This document shows, piece by piece, positions 14,795 through 23,212 of a stretch of DNA of 64,000 nucleotides. The stretch lies in the IMG/VR virus record IMGVR_UViG_3300032268_000986, positions 110,259 to 174,258 of that record. One strand, given 5' to 3'. A program made the translations under genes and the position numbers. Within the stretch, counting starts at the first letter, position 1; each line of letters begins with the position of its first letter. Under the pieces are notes generated by a model. That model searched no databases and was not told the origin of the DNA. It saw nothing but the letters and a program-made list of their open reading frames with translations. This DNA is from a virus.

Positions 14795-16753
14795 TGCCGC
14801 AGTTTGCCCACGACGTGCAAAAGTGTCAGTACTGCCCACACGCTCAATTGATGCTTTGCCAAAGTTACGTCGTCGAGCAAAATAAAACAGCTCTAGGAAT
14901 CGCGGAAAACTCATGGTTTTTTCTTCGGGAAAGTCCAAGTGATAGGTCACTGTTGCTTTTTCAAGTTTGGCATCAGTGGTGATGTATTCCCAAATGTTGT
15001 AGTCAAGTTTGAGCTGTTGCGGATAAGACGATATGGAATCATACGCCACTAGATATCTGCGTTGGAATCGCATGACATCGGCCAACAAGTCTTGTGGTAG
15101 ATCGTAGCGTTGCATGAACTGTTCCAGTCTTTCAAATATGTTGTCATACTGATGATGCACATGCATGTTCAAGATTGAACGATGAATCAAGTTCCAGCCA
15201 TGTATCTCAATGCCGCCAATGTCGGGGTGGCGTATTTGGCCTTGAGTCATCCAGTTTTTGTAATACTGTCTTACTTCTTGCATCTCTTGCACGAACCATG
15301 AGTCCTGTTGCAAGAACTCAAACAGATCATCATAGAACTTGCTGTAATCCACGCCCTGATACTTGTAGACCAGTCGGCTCAGCAGTGTGCTCACACCATT
15401 GATATGGAATGTGTTGATGTACCATGAAAACACTTCGGCATCCAGCATGATTTCGTCGGGCAGATCCTTGGTGGCAGTGATGATGTCAATGCCTTCTTCA
15501 ATGTGTTCGTTTGAATAACTGCCTGAGAAGTAGTCAGTCACTCGTGCTGACTTGATCTGAAACAGTTTTTTCTGCAACAGATTCATTTCTGCGTTTTCCA
15601 GCAGTTGTGCTTGGAACACAGTGAGGCCAGTGTGATTGCCCATGCGGAACAAGCGCCAGAAGTTGTCTTTCCATGTGGTAAGACTTTCGCCGGGCAATCC
15701 CAGAATCAGTTCGGTATAAGTGGGAATGTTGCGCTGTTCACAAAGTTCAAACACTTCTTCCAGCTTGTTCATTTCCATGTTTTTGCGTCGAATGTTTTCC
15801 AACACATCCACGTCAAGACTCTGCACCGACAAAGTAAGTCCTTGGTTGAACCCCGGGGCATCCAAGAGTTTCTTCACAATGTCTACTACTTCTTTTTTTT
15901 GATTCTTGGCCCAGGCCACTGAGAAAGTCTTGGGGTAACCGTATTTTTCTTGAACTTCAATGATCTTGTCAGCAATCATATTGTCACGCTCGGGAAACAT
16001 ACCAAAGTTGGCATCTGTGATGGATATAAACCCACAACGATGCTTGGCCATCCATTCCAGTTCGTCAAACACTCGTTCCAGTCCAAAGTGCTTGACCTTG
16101 TTGTAGGTCAAGCTGCCCCAGTCGCAAAAGGTACAGGCAAACGGACAACCACGATTGGTCTCCAGAGTGCCGTTCCATTCCACGTCGGGATTGTCAGCCA
16201 TGATCTGATCAAATATTCCTGTTAGATACGGACTGGGCACTTCTCCCAGGGTTTCTATTCGTTTGGCGTCCGGCGTTTTTACTGCTTCTCCGCCGCGATT
16301 GATCAACAGGCCTGGAATATCTTCCCAGCGTTGATTTTCAAAGTTACGCAGTATTTCGCGAAATGTGATCTCGCCTTCAAAACAGATCACAAGATCCATG
16401 TAGGGCTCTTTGCGAAAAATATCAGGATCAGTCACAGCAGGTTCGGGCCCACCAAACACAATCAAACAATTGGGATTGAGTTCTTTGACCATGCGAGCCA
16501 GGGTGTAGTTGTACTGGTGATTCCACACATAGGTGCTGAATGCTACTACATGATTCTGCGCCAACTGTTGTGCCAAGGGCTCCACAGCATCTCGACGCCA
16601 CACCATGTCAGTACATTCAAAGTTTTGTCCAATCCACTCATCGGCCCGGGCATAACTCCAGATCACTCCGGCAGAATAAGGCAAGTAATGGGCATTGAAT
16701 TCTTTTGGCCCCTGTTGAAAGTTGGGTTGTACCCATGCAATTTTATATGTCAT
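14786..16753 (-). CDS. B12-binding-type radical SAM protein (655 aa)
   Basis: N-terminal cobalamin-binding-like Rossmann region (residues 1-150; I-V-F-G-G-P-E-P followed by a conserved E-G-E), then a radical SAM core with C-P-F-A-C-T-F-C (CxxxCxxC), and a long C-terminal helical domain. No D-x-H-x-x-G cobalamin motif is visible, so B12 may not be bound through His. Related proteins in T4-like phages are often annotated as putative methyltransferases; the substrate is unknown. The ATG lies 4 bases after a TAAATA box that also forms the previous stop. Confidence 0.8.
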   Translation of the reverse strand: MTYKIAWVQPNFQQGPKEFNAHYLPYSAGVIWSYARADEWIGQNFECTDMVWRRDAVEPLAQQLAQNHVVAFSTYVWNHQYNYTLARMVKELNPNCLIVFGGPEPAVTDPDIFRKEPYMDLVICFEGEITFREILRNFENQRWEDIPGLLINRGGEAVKTPDAKRIETLGEVPSPYLTGIFDQIMADNPDVEWNGTLETNRGCPFACTFCDWGSLTYNKVKHFGLERVFDELEWMAKHRCGFISITDANFGMFPERDNMIADKIIEVQEKYGYPKTFSVAWAKNQKKEVVDIVKKLLDAPGFNQGLTLSVQSLDVDVLENIRRKNMEMNKLEEVFELCEQRNIPTYTELILGLPGESLTTWKDNFWRLFRMGNHTGLTVFQAQLLENAEMNLLQKKLFQIKSARVTDYFSGSYSNEHIEEGIDIITATKDLPDEIMLDAEVFSWYINTFHINGVSTLLSRLVYKYQGVDYSKFYDDLFEFLQQDSWFVQEMQEVRQYYKNWMTQGQIRHPDIGGIEIHGWNLIHRSILNMHVHHQYDNIFERLEQFMQRYDLPQDLLADVMRFQRRYLVAYDSISSYPQQLKLDYNIWEYITTDAKLEKATVTYHLDFPEEKTMSFPRFLELFYFARRRNFGKASIERVGSTDTFARRGQTAALT

Positions 16754-16757
16754 TGGG

Positions 16758-16763
16758 TATTTA
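16758..16763 (-). promoter_or_regulatory. Late-promoter-like TAAATA box, 4 bases before a start
   Basis: TAAATA ends 4 bases before the ATG at 16753. It contains the TAA stop of the preceding gene, so part of the match is forced by the stop codon. Confidence 0.4.
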
Positions 16764-17594
16764 TTTTGATTTACTGTGTGGATATTTGAATTGCATCATC
16801 TGGCTGTTGATATCATTTTGTGCTAATTTCTCCCAGGGGTCCTGTGTGCCTTTGAATATATTTTGAAAGAATTCCACACTCATGCCAATGTTGTGCATGT
16901 GATTGGCCAACTTGATACAATCCTTGTGTCGCAATTCAATCATACCGGCGCTATGGAAATCGTTGGGGTCATCAGGCTTGCCCTCTAACATGGGACGATT
17001 GCGGAACACATCATCGTTGTTGTTGCCTGTTAGATCATAACGATCGTGCAACACATGTACGTCAATGCGCTGGTAAATGTCCAACATATAAGCCTGCTGG
17101 CTCACCCAGCCATCTTGTGTGGGATGTGGTGATATGTAGCCCAGTAACTCATACCACTTGCGCGGTACAATGGGAAAAATGCTATAGGGATGATCTCTGT
17201 GAGTGCGGAAAGACAAAAGTTTAAACTGATCAGTATAGCCGGCAATGACCTGATCCCAGTCCTGTGTTTCCATCACAGCATCATCATTCCACACTATCAA
17301 CCAGTCAGCATCAGCATGTTTGGCCAAGGCATTGCTGTATTTGTGCAGGTTCACATAGCCCATGCGACGAAATTGCATGGCAATGAACTGAATGTGGTGT
17401 TGTTCCAACCAAGGTTTTAGGTGATCATGGAAATAAGTCAGGCCCACTTGATCATCATCATCAAACGCAAACAGCAGTTGAATTCGTTCTGGGCAGTCAG
17501 CAAGTTCAATCAAACTGCGAACACTGCGACCCAACATGTTGTCAGTACGTCCACGAGTAGCCAGCAGCACAGCAATGTCAAATCTAGATGTCAT
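16761..17594 (-). CDS. GT-A glycosyltransferase, family 2-like (277 aa)
   Basis: The start at 17594 has GAGGAG upstream and follows the previous stop by one base. I-A-V-L-L-A-T-R-G-R near the N-terminus is the nucleotide-binding strand. L-F-A-F-D-D-D-D and a later W-L-I-V-W-N-D-D-A-V provide the DxD-like metal site. The protein should transfer a sugar from a nucleotide-sugar donor; the acceptor is unknown. It is embedded between two deazaguanine genes, so glycosylation of a modified base is conceivable but unsupported. Confidence 0.75.
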   Translation of the reverse strand: MTSRFDIAVLLATRGRTDNMLGRSVRSLIELADCPERIQLLFAFDDDDQVGLTYFHDHLKPWLEQHHIQFIAMQFRRMGYVNLHKYSNALAKHADADWLIVWNDDAVMETQDWDQVIAGYTDQFKLLSFRTHRDHPYSIFPIVPRKWYELLGYISPHPTQDGWVSQQAYMLDIYQRIDVHVLHDRYDLTGNNNDDVFRNRPMLEGKPDDPNDFHSAGMIELRHKDCIKLANHMHNIGMSVEFFQNIFKGTQDPWEKLAQNDINSQMMQFKYPHSKSK

Positions 17595-17595
17595 G

Positions 17596-18135
17596 TTACT
17601 CCTCGTAGGTTGCACTGTTTCCGGCATGTTCAAATACTTCAACTGAACGCAGACGAACTTGTTCATTCATGAGATAACCAATGCTGTAGCCTTGTGATTG
17701 ACCAGTGCGGTGGTTTGTGAATTCATAACGTTCGTCATCTTGAAATTTACGCAAGATACGAGCCATTTCTTCATATGCCAGTTTGGCAAATTTTTCACAA
17801 CCCACACCATTGTCGAATATGCGTATATCACAAATGCCACCTCGATCTTGTATCCCAAGATCGGCCATGCTCTTGAACAGATCCACATGAGGATCATCAC
17901 GTGCCACCAGTAGAGTATGATCAAACATGTTTTTAGCCCAGTCATGGAAGGACTTTAGCACGTCCGAATCTATGACCCAGTTGCAAACATCTAGAGACTC
18001 AGACTCAAACACCAAACGAAAGCCAATGGAATAACCATGAAGCAGACTACGGTGACTGTGGCGACTACGCCACTGTCTAAACACGCAGGAAAATCCTTGA
18101 TCAGTGCCGTAGGTTTTTGTACTAGTATATTTCAT
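17596..18135 (-). CDS. QueD/PTPS-like protein, divergent copy (179 aa)
   Basis: A 6-pyruvoyl-tetrahydropterin synthase-fold protein paralogous to the next gene upstream. It keeps H-S-H-x-x-L-L-H-G-Y-S, F-D-H-T-L (Asp-His pair) and the final V-E-V-F-E-H. But the position of the catalytic Cys (C30 in the sister) is Arg29, and the third zinc His of the usual HGH is Tyr35. It may be a structural partner in a hetero-oligomer or have a new activity. The start at 18135 (MKYTSTKTYG) follows GAGGA and overlaps the sister gene by 14 bases. Confidence 0.75.
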   Translation of the reverse strand: MKYTSTKTYGTDQGFSCVFRQWRSRHSHRSLLHGYSIGFRLVFESESLDVCNWVIDSDVLKSFHDWAKNMFDHTLLVARDDPHVDLFKSMADLGIQDRGGICDIRIFDNGVGCEKFAKLAYEEMARILRKFQDDERYEFTNHRTGQSQGYSIGYLMNEQVRLRSVEVFEHAGNSATYEE

Positions 18136-18610
18136 CCAACAAGTCCTCGTTCCAGTTGTTATGACCTTCGTAGATGGCGCTGTTGGCACCGTGTTCAGCG
18201 CACTCAACTCGTACACAATAACAACGATCGTTGGTCTTTTGTCGAATCAAGTCATCAGCAAAGTTAAAGGCATGTTCAGCAAACTTCTCTGCACCCACGC
18301 CATCAAAAATTCTAATCTCAGCTAGATCCAATGCTTCCAGTTCTTGGAATTTGGCCAAGTGTGGATCATTTTGATCCAAGGCTAGCTTGTGATCAAAGTG
18401 ATCTTCCAGCCATGCTTTCAGCGGTTTGAGTCCGCCAAAGTCCACAGCCCAGTTCTTGTTGTCTAATTGATCACATCCAAATGTGAATGTAAACGCCAGA
18501 CTGTAGCCATGTAGCAAATGACAGTGTGAATGATCTGCGTTGGGTTGACGGAACACCGCTGACAGACCAATGTTGTGTCCGTAATGTTTTGTTGAGTAAT
18601 ATTTTGCCAT
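18122..18610 (-). CDS. queD: 6-carboxytetrahydropterin synthase-like QueD (162 aa)
   Basis: T-fold enzyme making 6-carboxy-5,6,7,8-tetrahydropterin from dihydroneopterin triphosphate. Visible: the C30-x3-H34-G-Y block with catalytic Cys, D-F-x-x-L-K, the F-D-H-K-L Asp-His pair, and V-E-C-A-E-H near the end. The usual H-G-H is H-G-Y, so one zinc ligand is missing or replaced by a nearby His (H27, H29, H31). It has its own promoter (18630-18658) and a GGGG Shine-Dalgarno. The next gene is a diverged duplicate. Confidence 0.82.
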   Translation of the reverse strand: MAKYYSTKHYGHNIGLSAVFRQPNADHSHCHLLHGYSLAFTFTFGCDQLDNKNWAVDFGGLKPLKAWLEDHFDHKLALDQNDPHLAKFQELEALDLAEIRIFDGVGAEKFAEHAFNFADDLIRQKTNDRCYCVRVECAEHGANSAIYEGHNNWNEDLLDEIY

Positions 18611-18629
18611 TGTGATTCCCCTATGTTAG

Positions 18630-18658
18630 ATTATAGCATAGGCAGCAGAGTTTGTATA
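18630..18658 (-). promoter_or_regulatory. Probable sigma70-type promoter of queD
   Basis: TATACA (18653-18658), 17-base spacer, TATAAT (18630-18635) on the minus strand. The -10 is perfect and the -35 matches 4 of 6 bases. It lies in the 80-base gap between the HIT-family gene and queD. Confidence 0.6.
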
Positions 18659-18690
18659 GCGGGATGAAGCCAAAGACCGCTTAAAAATAC

Positions 18691-19086
18691 TTATGCAGGC
18701 AGTTGATAGCCGTCTGCTTTGTAGTTGGCTTGCCCGGCAATAACTCCACGCACACCGCCAATGGGATCAGCACAGTCACCCACACGGCGTGGTATCAAAT
18801 GCACATGTGGGTACATCACAGTTTGCCCTGCTTCTCGACCCATGTTGATGCCAATGTTAAATGCCGCACATTCACCTGTGGCTACCATTCTACGACCATG
18901 CCGCATGGCTGATTCAAAACATTCTATGATTACATCATCGGTATTGTACTTGGGCACAAACAACAAGTGTCCATGCGTGACTGGAAACCGGTCCTGAAAC
19001 ACCGAGACATGATAGTCTGATAATTCACCTACCAACAGATCCCAGGGTGCAACACCATCTTTTTGTGCTTGTTCTAGGTCGGTCAT
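18691..19086 (-). CDS. HIT-family nucleotide hydrolase/transferase-like protein (131 aa)
   Basis: G-Q-T-V-M-Y-P-H-V-H-L-I-P-R-R is the histidine-triad block, with the first His replaced by Tyr and the catalytic H-x-H retained; G-H-L-L-F-V-P-K and N-x-G-x-N-x-G-x-x-A precede it as usual. HIT proteins cleave nucleoside phosphoramidates or dinucleotide polyphosphates. The start at 19086 is preferred over an upstream TTG because AGAGG precedes it. It lies directly after folE and may act on nucleotide by-products. Confidence 0.8.
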   Translation of the reverse strand: MTDLEQAQKDGVAPWDLLVGELSDYHVSVFQDRFPVTHGHLLFVPKYNTDDVIIECFESAMRHGRRMVATGECAAFNIGINMGREAGQTVMYPHVHLIPRRVGDCADPIGGVRGVIAGQANYKADGYQLPA

Positions 19087-19088
19087 GT

Positions 19089-19772
19089 TTAACCTCTGGT
19101 ACAAGCATTGACAATGTTCATGAACTCAGTGCGCACTGATGGGTCACTGCGGAACACACCACCTAGTCGACTGGTCACAGTGCTGGATCCTGTGTCCTCA
19201 ACACCACGACTTTTCACACAGTAGTGTTGAGCATTGATTACCACGCCAATGTCATCAGTTTCCAAGATGTATTGCAAGGCATGATACACTTGTTCAGTCA
19301 GTCGTTCTTGAATTTGAGGACGCTTGGAGAAGTACTCTACGATGCGATTGATCTTGCTGAGTCCCAGAACTTTTTGCTTGGGAATATAGCCCACAGTGGC
19401 CAAGCCGTCTATGACAACAAAGTGATGTTCACAGTTGCTTTGTACCGAAACGTTGCGTTCCACAACCATTTCATCATACTTCATTTTGTTGTCTACTGTG
19501 GTACACTTGGGAAACGCCTCGTAGTCCAGACCCCAGAAGATTTCGTTTACATACATCTTGGCCACACGCTTGGGTGTGTCACGCAGGCTGTCGTCATCTA
19601 GATCCAGACCCAGTACTTCCATGATGTGTTTGAAATCTTTTTCAATCAGTTCAATTTTATCTTTGCGATCAACTGAATGTTGAAATGTTGGAGTTTCCAC
19701 ACCACACTTGATCAAGTGCTGATGTACTAGTTGACCCAACTCGGGGTCGCATTTGGTTTTGTTATAGCTCAT
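19089..19772 (-). CDS. folE: GTP cyclohydrolase I FolE
   Basis: Converts GTP to 7,8-dihydroneopterin triphosphate, the first step to 7-deazaguanines. Family blocks are intact: N-C-E-H-H-F (zinc Cys/His), G-Y-I-P-x-x-K-V-L-G-L-S-K-I-N-R, R-P-Q-x-Q-E-R-L-T-E-Q, and the second zinc Cys in H-Y-C-V-K-S-R-G-V. At 227 aa the length is normal. GGAAGG precedes the ATG. A short hairpin (GCTAC/GTAGC) lies in the roughly 60-base leader. Genes for HIT, queD and its copy follow. Confidence 0.94.
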   Translation of the reverse strand: MSYNKTKCDPELGQLVHQHLIKCGVETPTFQHSVDRKDKIELIEKDFKHIMEVLGLDLDDDSLRDTPKRVAKMYVNEIFWGLDYEAFPKCTTVDNKMKYDEMVVERNVSVQSNCEHHFVVIDGLATVGYIPKQKVLGLSKINRIVEYFSKRPQIQERLTEQVYHALQYILETDDIGVVINAQHYCVKSRGVEDTGSSTVTSRLGGVFRSDPSVRTEFMNIVNACTRG

Positions 19773-19836
19773 TTTGATATCCTTCCTTACACGGATGTTA
19801 ATTTTGAAGTTTGCTACCGTTGTGTAGCATGTTTAT

Positions 19837-20418
19837 TTAGTCAGTGATTGTGATGGTTCTACAATCTGGATACATAACATGCTTGGGTGGCTCACTAACA
19901 TATTTTGCCAGCAACTCACTGCCATGCTGGGCTTCTTCTATTGTGGGTTTGTAGTGATAGCCCACGCGGAAAACACGTTGGTCCTGCCAAGGGGCAATAT
20001 TCAAATCCCTGCCATCATAACGCATGCGGATAATATCCTCATAGGCCTGGTGGTCATCAAGTAGTATAGCACCACCGCGGCCTATTTGTAAAGGCTTAGT
20101 GTGTCCAAAACTCAAGCACTGCATGGCACCACCCTTGTACATGTCCTGCTCTAGCCTGCGAGCACTATCCCAGATTCTAGTGCCCACAAACTCATATTCG
20201 CCTTGCCAGGACGTTGCCGTCAACTCATAATCAATGCCCAGTCGATGCATGATCATGGGCACACTCAAATAAGTGTAGCAGGTAAATGAACACTGCTTGA
20301 CTTGATCATATCTCATGCACAGTTCAATTGCATGTGTGCAGCAATCGGTCATGATGGCATAGGGGGCGCCAGTGAACTTGGCCAGGCTTTTTTCAAATTT
20401 TAATATTTCGTCAAACAC
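19837..20418 (-). CDS. Short DegT/DnrJ-type PLP sugar aminotransferase-like protein (193 aa)
   Basis: The GTG at 20418 is chosen as start because GGAGAG precedes it and it overlaps the previous stop. Visible are F-E-K-S-L-A-K-F-T-G-A-P-Y-A, a Y-T-Y-L-S-V-P block, and S-F-G-H-T-K-P-L-Q-I-G-R-G-G, where the Lys should bind PLP. This is the large-domain core of DegT-family enzymes, but the protein is half the normal length and ends soon after the core. It may be a reduced enzyme or need a partner; 3-amino sugar formation is the family reaction. Confidence 0.68.
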   Translation of the reverse strand: MFDEILKFEKSLAKFTGAPYAIMTDCCTHAIELCMRYDQVKQCSFTCYTYLSVPMIMHRLGIDYELTATSWQGEYEFVGTRIWDSARRLEQDMYKGGAMQCLSFGHTKPLQIGRGGAILLDDHQAYEDIIRMRYDGRDLNIAPWQDQRVFRVGYHYKPTIEEAQHGSELLAKYVSEPPKHVMYPDCRTITITD

Positions 20419-21409
20419 AATTTCTCTCCGGAAAAAAATCTTGTTTCTCTCCCTGTCGGGCAAGATCCAATGTAATGCAGTGTATGCCACCGTCCCAGAA
20501 ATATCTATGTCTAAATGGGACAATGTGAGGGGTGATGCCATGACGATCAAACGCCTCGAACACTTTTTCATTATAGTTATTGACAATCACATTGGTTGGA
20601 TCGATGGTCAGCATGTTGACATCAAACACTGTTTCTTCAACATAGCCCACCCAATGACTCAACCAGGTTTCCACGCAATCAATTACATCTTGGTCCTGTT
20701 CAAAGCCTGGAATCCACCAACGGCCTTGGTTCTTTTGTTTGAGAGTCATGAAACCTTGTACCTTGGCCCAGCTTTGGTCAGGCAAGTATACAACTTCCCA
20801 ATCAGGGAATGTTTCTGTATAAGTGGGTATGTCATGCAGACTTACAATCAATCCCGGAGCCACTGGACAAAATGTACCATCAGTGTGACCAAAAGTTTCA
20901 ATCACATGGGATCGATAACCAGGAAACTGTGCAGCCGCATATTTTTTCATCTCTGCGTATGGCTCTGCTTGATAGCTACCAAAGTACAAGTCCTTGCCGA
21001 TGCGACTGACCATGGCACCATTGGTCCATGAGTTTTGCATCAAGTGGGCGTTGTTGCCTTGTTGCTTGACAAGATTCAAAATTGGAGACCAGGTAGTTTG
21101 GTCATAGTAACTGTGATAAAACTCATTACCAATCATGATGGCATTATCACGTGGCTGCATTGGTGGGCGAGTAATAGTTCCGTATTGGTTAAACGGTTCA
21201 GCCGGTAATTCGGGCCTAACCACTGTGACATCAAACTCTTGAAGTTTGTTGATTATGGCTTGGTAGTCTTCTTCGGTCTCTTGAGCTATTTTTTCAAACA
21301 ACTCACGAACATGCGGAACCTTGATCCATGAATAAAACTCAGGTGGATAACTACGGCCCACTGCACACACCTGCAATGGATCCCAGGGTTGATGTACGCT
21401 GTAAGTCAT
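20411..21409 (-). CDS. Amidinotransferase-like protein (332 aa)
   Basis: A beta/alpha-propeller guanidino-group enzyme: G-H-T-D-G-T-F (catalytic His and Asp), and F-W-D-G-G-I-H-C-I-T-L-D-L with the nucleophilic Cys near the C-terminus, as in glycine or inosamine amidinotransferase. R-P-x-M-x-P-R-D and an M-x-x-S-W-x-N-G block fit. It would move an amidino group from arginine to an amine, possibly an amino sugar made by the DegT-like neighbour. The start at 21409 overlaps the epimerase stop (ATGA). Confidence 0.8.
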   Translation of the reverse strand: MTYSVHQPWDPLQVCAVGRSYPPEFYSWIKVPHVRELFEKIAQETEEDYQAIINKLQEFDVTVVRPELPAEPFNQYGTITRPPMQPRDNAIMIGNEFYHSYYDQTTWSPILNLVKQQGNNAHLMQNSWTNGAMVSRIGKDLYFGSYQAEPYAEMKKYAAAQFPGYRSHVIETFGHTDGTFCPVAPGLIVSLHDIPTYTETFPDWEVVYLPDQSWAKVQGFMTLKQKNQGRWWIPGFEQDQDVIDCVETWLSHWVGYVEETVFDVNMLTIDPTNVIVNNYNEKVFEAFDRHGITPHIVPFRHRYFWDGGIHCITLDLARQGEKQDFFPERNCV

Positions 21410-22365
21410 CGCTGATACCAGGCCCATGCATGGCGAATCATGTCATCTAATTCAAACTGTCGCCAACTTCCGGCAACCTGGGAAAATTTGGCAGCACTGG
21501 CTGTGAGCACAGCCGGGTCTCCGGGCCTAGCATTACCTAGCACAACTTTTAATTTTCGCCCGGTTACACGTTCAGCTGCGGCAATGATTTCTCTATTGCT
21601 AATACCGTTGTTGGAACCCAGATTGTAGACACCAGAAGGCAGTACTGGATTCAATGCCATGACATGTGCCTGGGCTATGTCTGCCACATGCACGTAGTCA
21701 CGTACACATGTGCCATCCAGTGTGGGATAGTCTACACCATTTAATATAAATTCACGATCATCTCTCATGGCTTCCAACACTCTGGCAATGATGTGTGTAG
21801 CACCGGGCCTTTGCCCATGACGTTGTTGTGGATCAGCACTGCAAGCATTGAAATAACGGAATGCCACATACTCAAGCCCATAAGCACGATGATAACTTTT
21901 CAACATCATTTCAGTCATGTACTTGCTTTCGCCGTAAGGTGAGATTGGTTGAGCCACGTCAACTTCATGACAGGGATTCATCATGGGTTCACCATATACT
22001 GCGGCCGATGAACTAAAAATAAATCGAGTACGGGGCATGGCCTGACGAATAATGTCTAGTAAGATCTTGGTCTTGATCACATTGTTTTCGTAGTATGAAG
22101 ATGGATCTGCAATGCTGGGACCTACCAAACTGGTACCACCACAATGAATCACAGCAGAGGGCCGTGCCACAACAATATGTTTCAGTGCATCGTCGCTGGC
22201 AAAGTCAGCTAACAAAAATTCGTACCGGTCTGAAGGCTCTATCTGTAGAGTTGATGGCATTTTTTGATTGTCAATACCCAGAACACTGTGACCAGCGTCG
22301 AGCAATGCCATTACAATTTGTCCGCCAATGTAGCCAGCGGCCCCTGTTACAATTATTTTATTCAT
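21406..22365 (-). CDS. galE: UDP-glucose 4-epimerase-like NAD-dependent sugar epimerase
   Basis: Extended SDR: N-terminal V-T-G-A-A-G-Y-I-G-G NAD motif, S-S-S-A-A-V-Y-G, the Y-G-E-S-K catalytic Tyr/Lys, and a GalE-type R-Y-F-N block followed by H-I-I-A-R-V-L. G-T-C-V-R-D-Y-V-H-V-x-D is the GalE signature. At 319 aa it is slightly shorter than E. coli GalE. The ATG at 22365 follows the previous stop TAA by one base. It interconverts UDP-hexose epimers and supplies donors to the local transferases. Confidence 0.9.
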   Translation of the reverse strand: MNKIIVTGAAGYIGGQIVMALLDAGHSVLGIDNQKMPSTLQIEPSDRYEFLLADFASDDALKHIVVARPSAVIHCGGTSLVGPSIADPSSYYENNVIKTKILLDIIRQAMPRTRFIFSSSAAVYGEPMMNPCHEVDVAQPISPYGESKYMTEMMLKSYHRAYGLEYVAFRYFNACSADPQQRHGQRPGATHIIARVLEAMRDDREFILNGVDYPTLDGTCVRDYVHVADIAQAHVMALNPVLPSGVYNLGSNNGISNREIIAAAERVTGRKLKVVLGNARPGDPAVLTASAAKFSQVAGSWRQFELDDMIRHAWAWYQR

Positions 22366-22366
22366 A

Positions 22367-23212
22367 TTATCCACAATGTTTAATACATTTTTGATTGGTC
22401 AAATCAGTGTCAACTTCTTGAATGTGTATTACATTTTGAAATTTTTCACTTTTTTCTAAATAACAACATCTACTAATACTACCGTCAGCTGACACGTACA
22501 CACTTGGAATAGACAAATGCATACAATTTTTAGCTTCAACAGTAGTTTTGACTCGATTAACTGTTGCTTGCATAAAAGTAGCCGGCAACAATTCAAACTC
22601 TTCGCCTGTTTGATAATGCCTGGCTTTTTTATTTGTACGATAGGTGTGCGCTAGACAAAACTTTTTAAAATTCATCTTTTGGCTCAACATTAGGCATTCA
22701 GGAATCTGGTGCTCGTTATGCCGGTAAGGGATAAACTGCCAAATTGCATTTCCACCGTGATCAATAAATGCTTGTGCATTTTTTATGATCTTGTTAAAAT
22801 CTGTGCCTTGCCTGTAGATTTCATGTACGCCAGCTAGTCCATCAATACCAAACCAAACTTCATGATTCATGTCGGCAAGTTGTTGTGCAAACTCGGTCCA
22901 CCAACTTTCGTTACGTAAACTACCATTGGTATGAAGTTGTATTTTTTTACCGTATTTTTTTGAAATTGCAATCAAGTCAGTAATGTAGTCAGACGCAATG
23001 GGGTCACCGTAATTTCCACACAGTTGTACAGTATGAGAGTTTGGGAATTGTACAATAATCTCCTCATAGCGTTCCGGCATCAAATCCTGCTTGACAAGAT
23101 TCGGATTGACACCAAATCCGTTTAGAGTTCGTGGACATGCTGGGCACCATGCATTGCATTTTGAGCTTGCTTCTACATGTATCCATCCAACGTCCTTGAC
23201 AGATAGCGTCAC
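22367..23212 (-). CDS. Radical SAM / SPASM-like protein, copy 1 (281 aa)
   Basis: C-N-A-W-C-P-A-C-P-R gives CxxxCxxC near the N-terminus; L-H-T-N-G-S and G-I-D-G-L follow the radical SAM barrel order. The C-terminus (A-D-G-S-I-S-R-C-C-Y and a final C-I-K-H-C) looks like a reduced SPASM auxiliary-cluster region. A GTG start at 23212 is preferred: AAGGA is 7 bases upstream and GTGA overlaps the previous stop. It shares H-E-x-Y-R-Q-x-T-D, A-Q-A-F-I and W-x-F-I-P with the gene at 38734. Substrate unknown. Confidence 0.75.
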   Translation of the reverse strand: MTLSVKDVGWIHVEASSKCNAWCPACPRTLNGFGVNPNLVKQDLMPERYEEIIVQFPNSHTVQLCGNYGDPIASDYITDLIAISKKYGKKIQLHTNGSLRNESWWTEFAQQLADMNHEVWFGIDGLAGVHEIYRQGTDFNKIIKNAQAFIDHGGNAIWQFIPYRHNEHQIPECLMLSQKMNFKKFCLAHTYRTNKKARHYQTGEEFELLPATFMQATVNRVKTTVEAKNCMHLSIPSVYVSADGSISRCCYLEKSEKFQNVIHIQEVDTDLTNQKCIKHCG

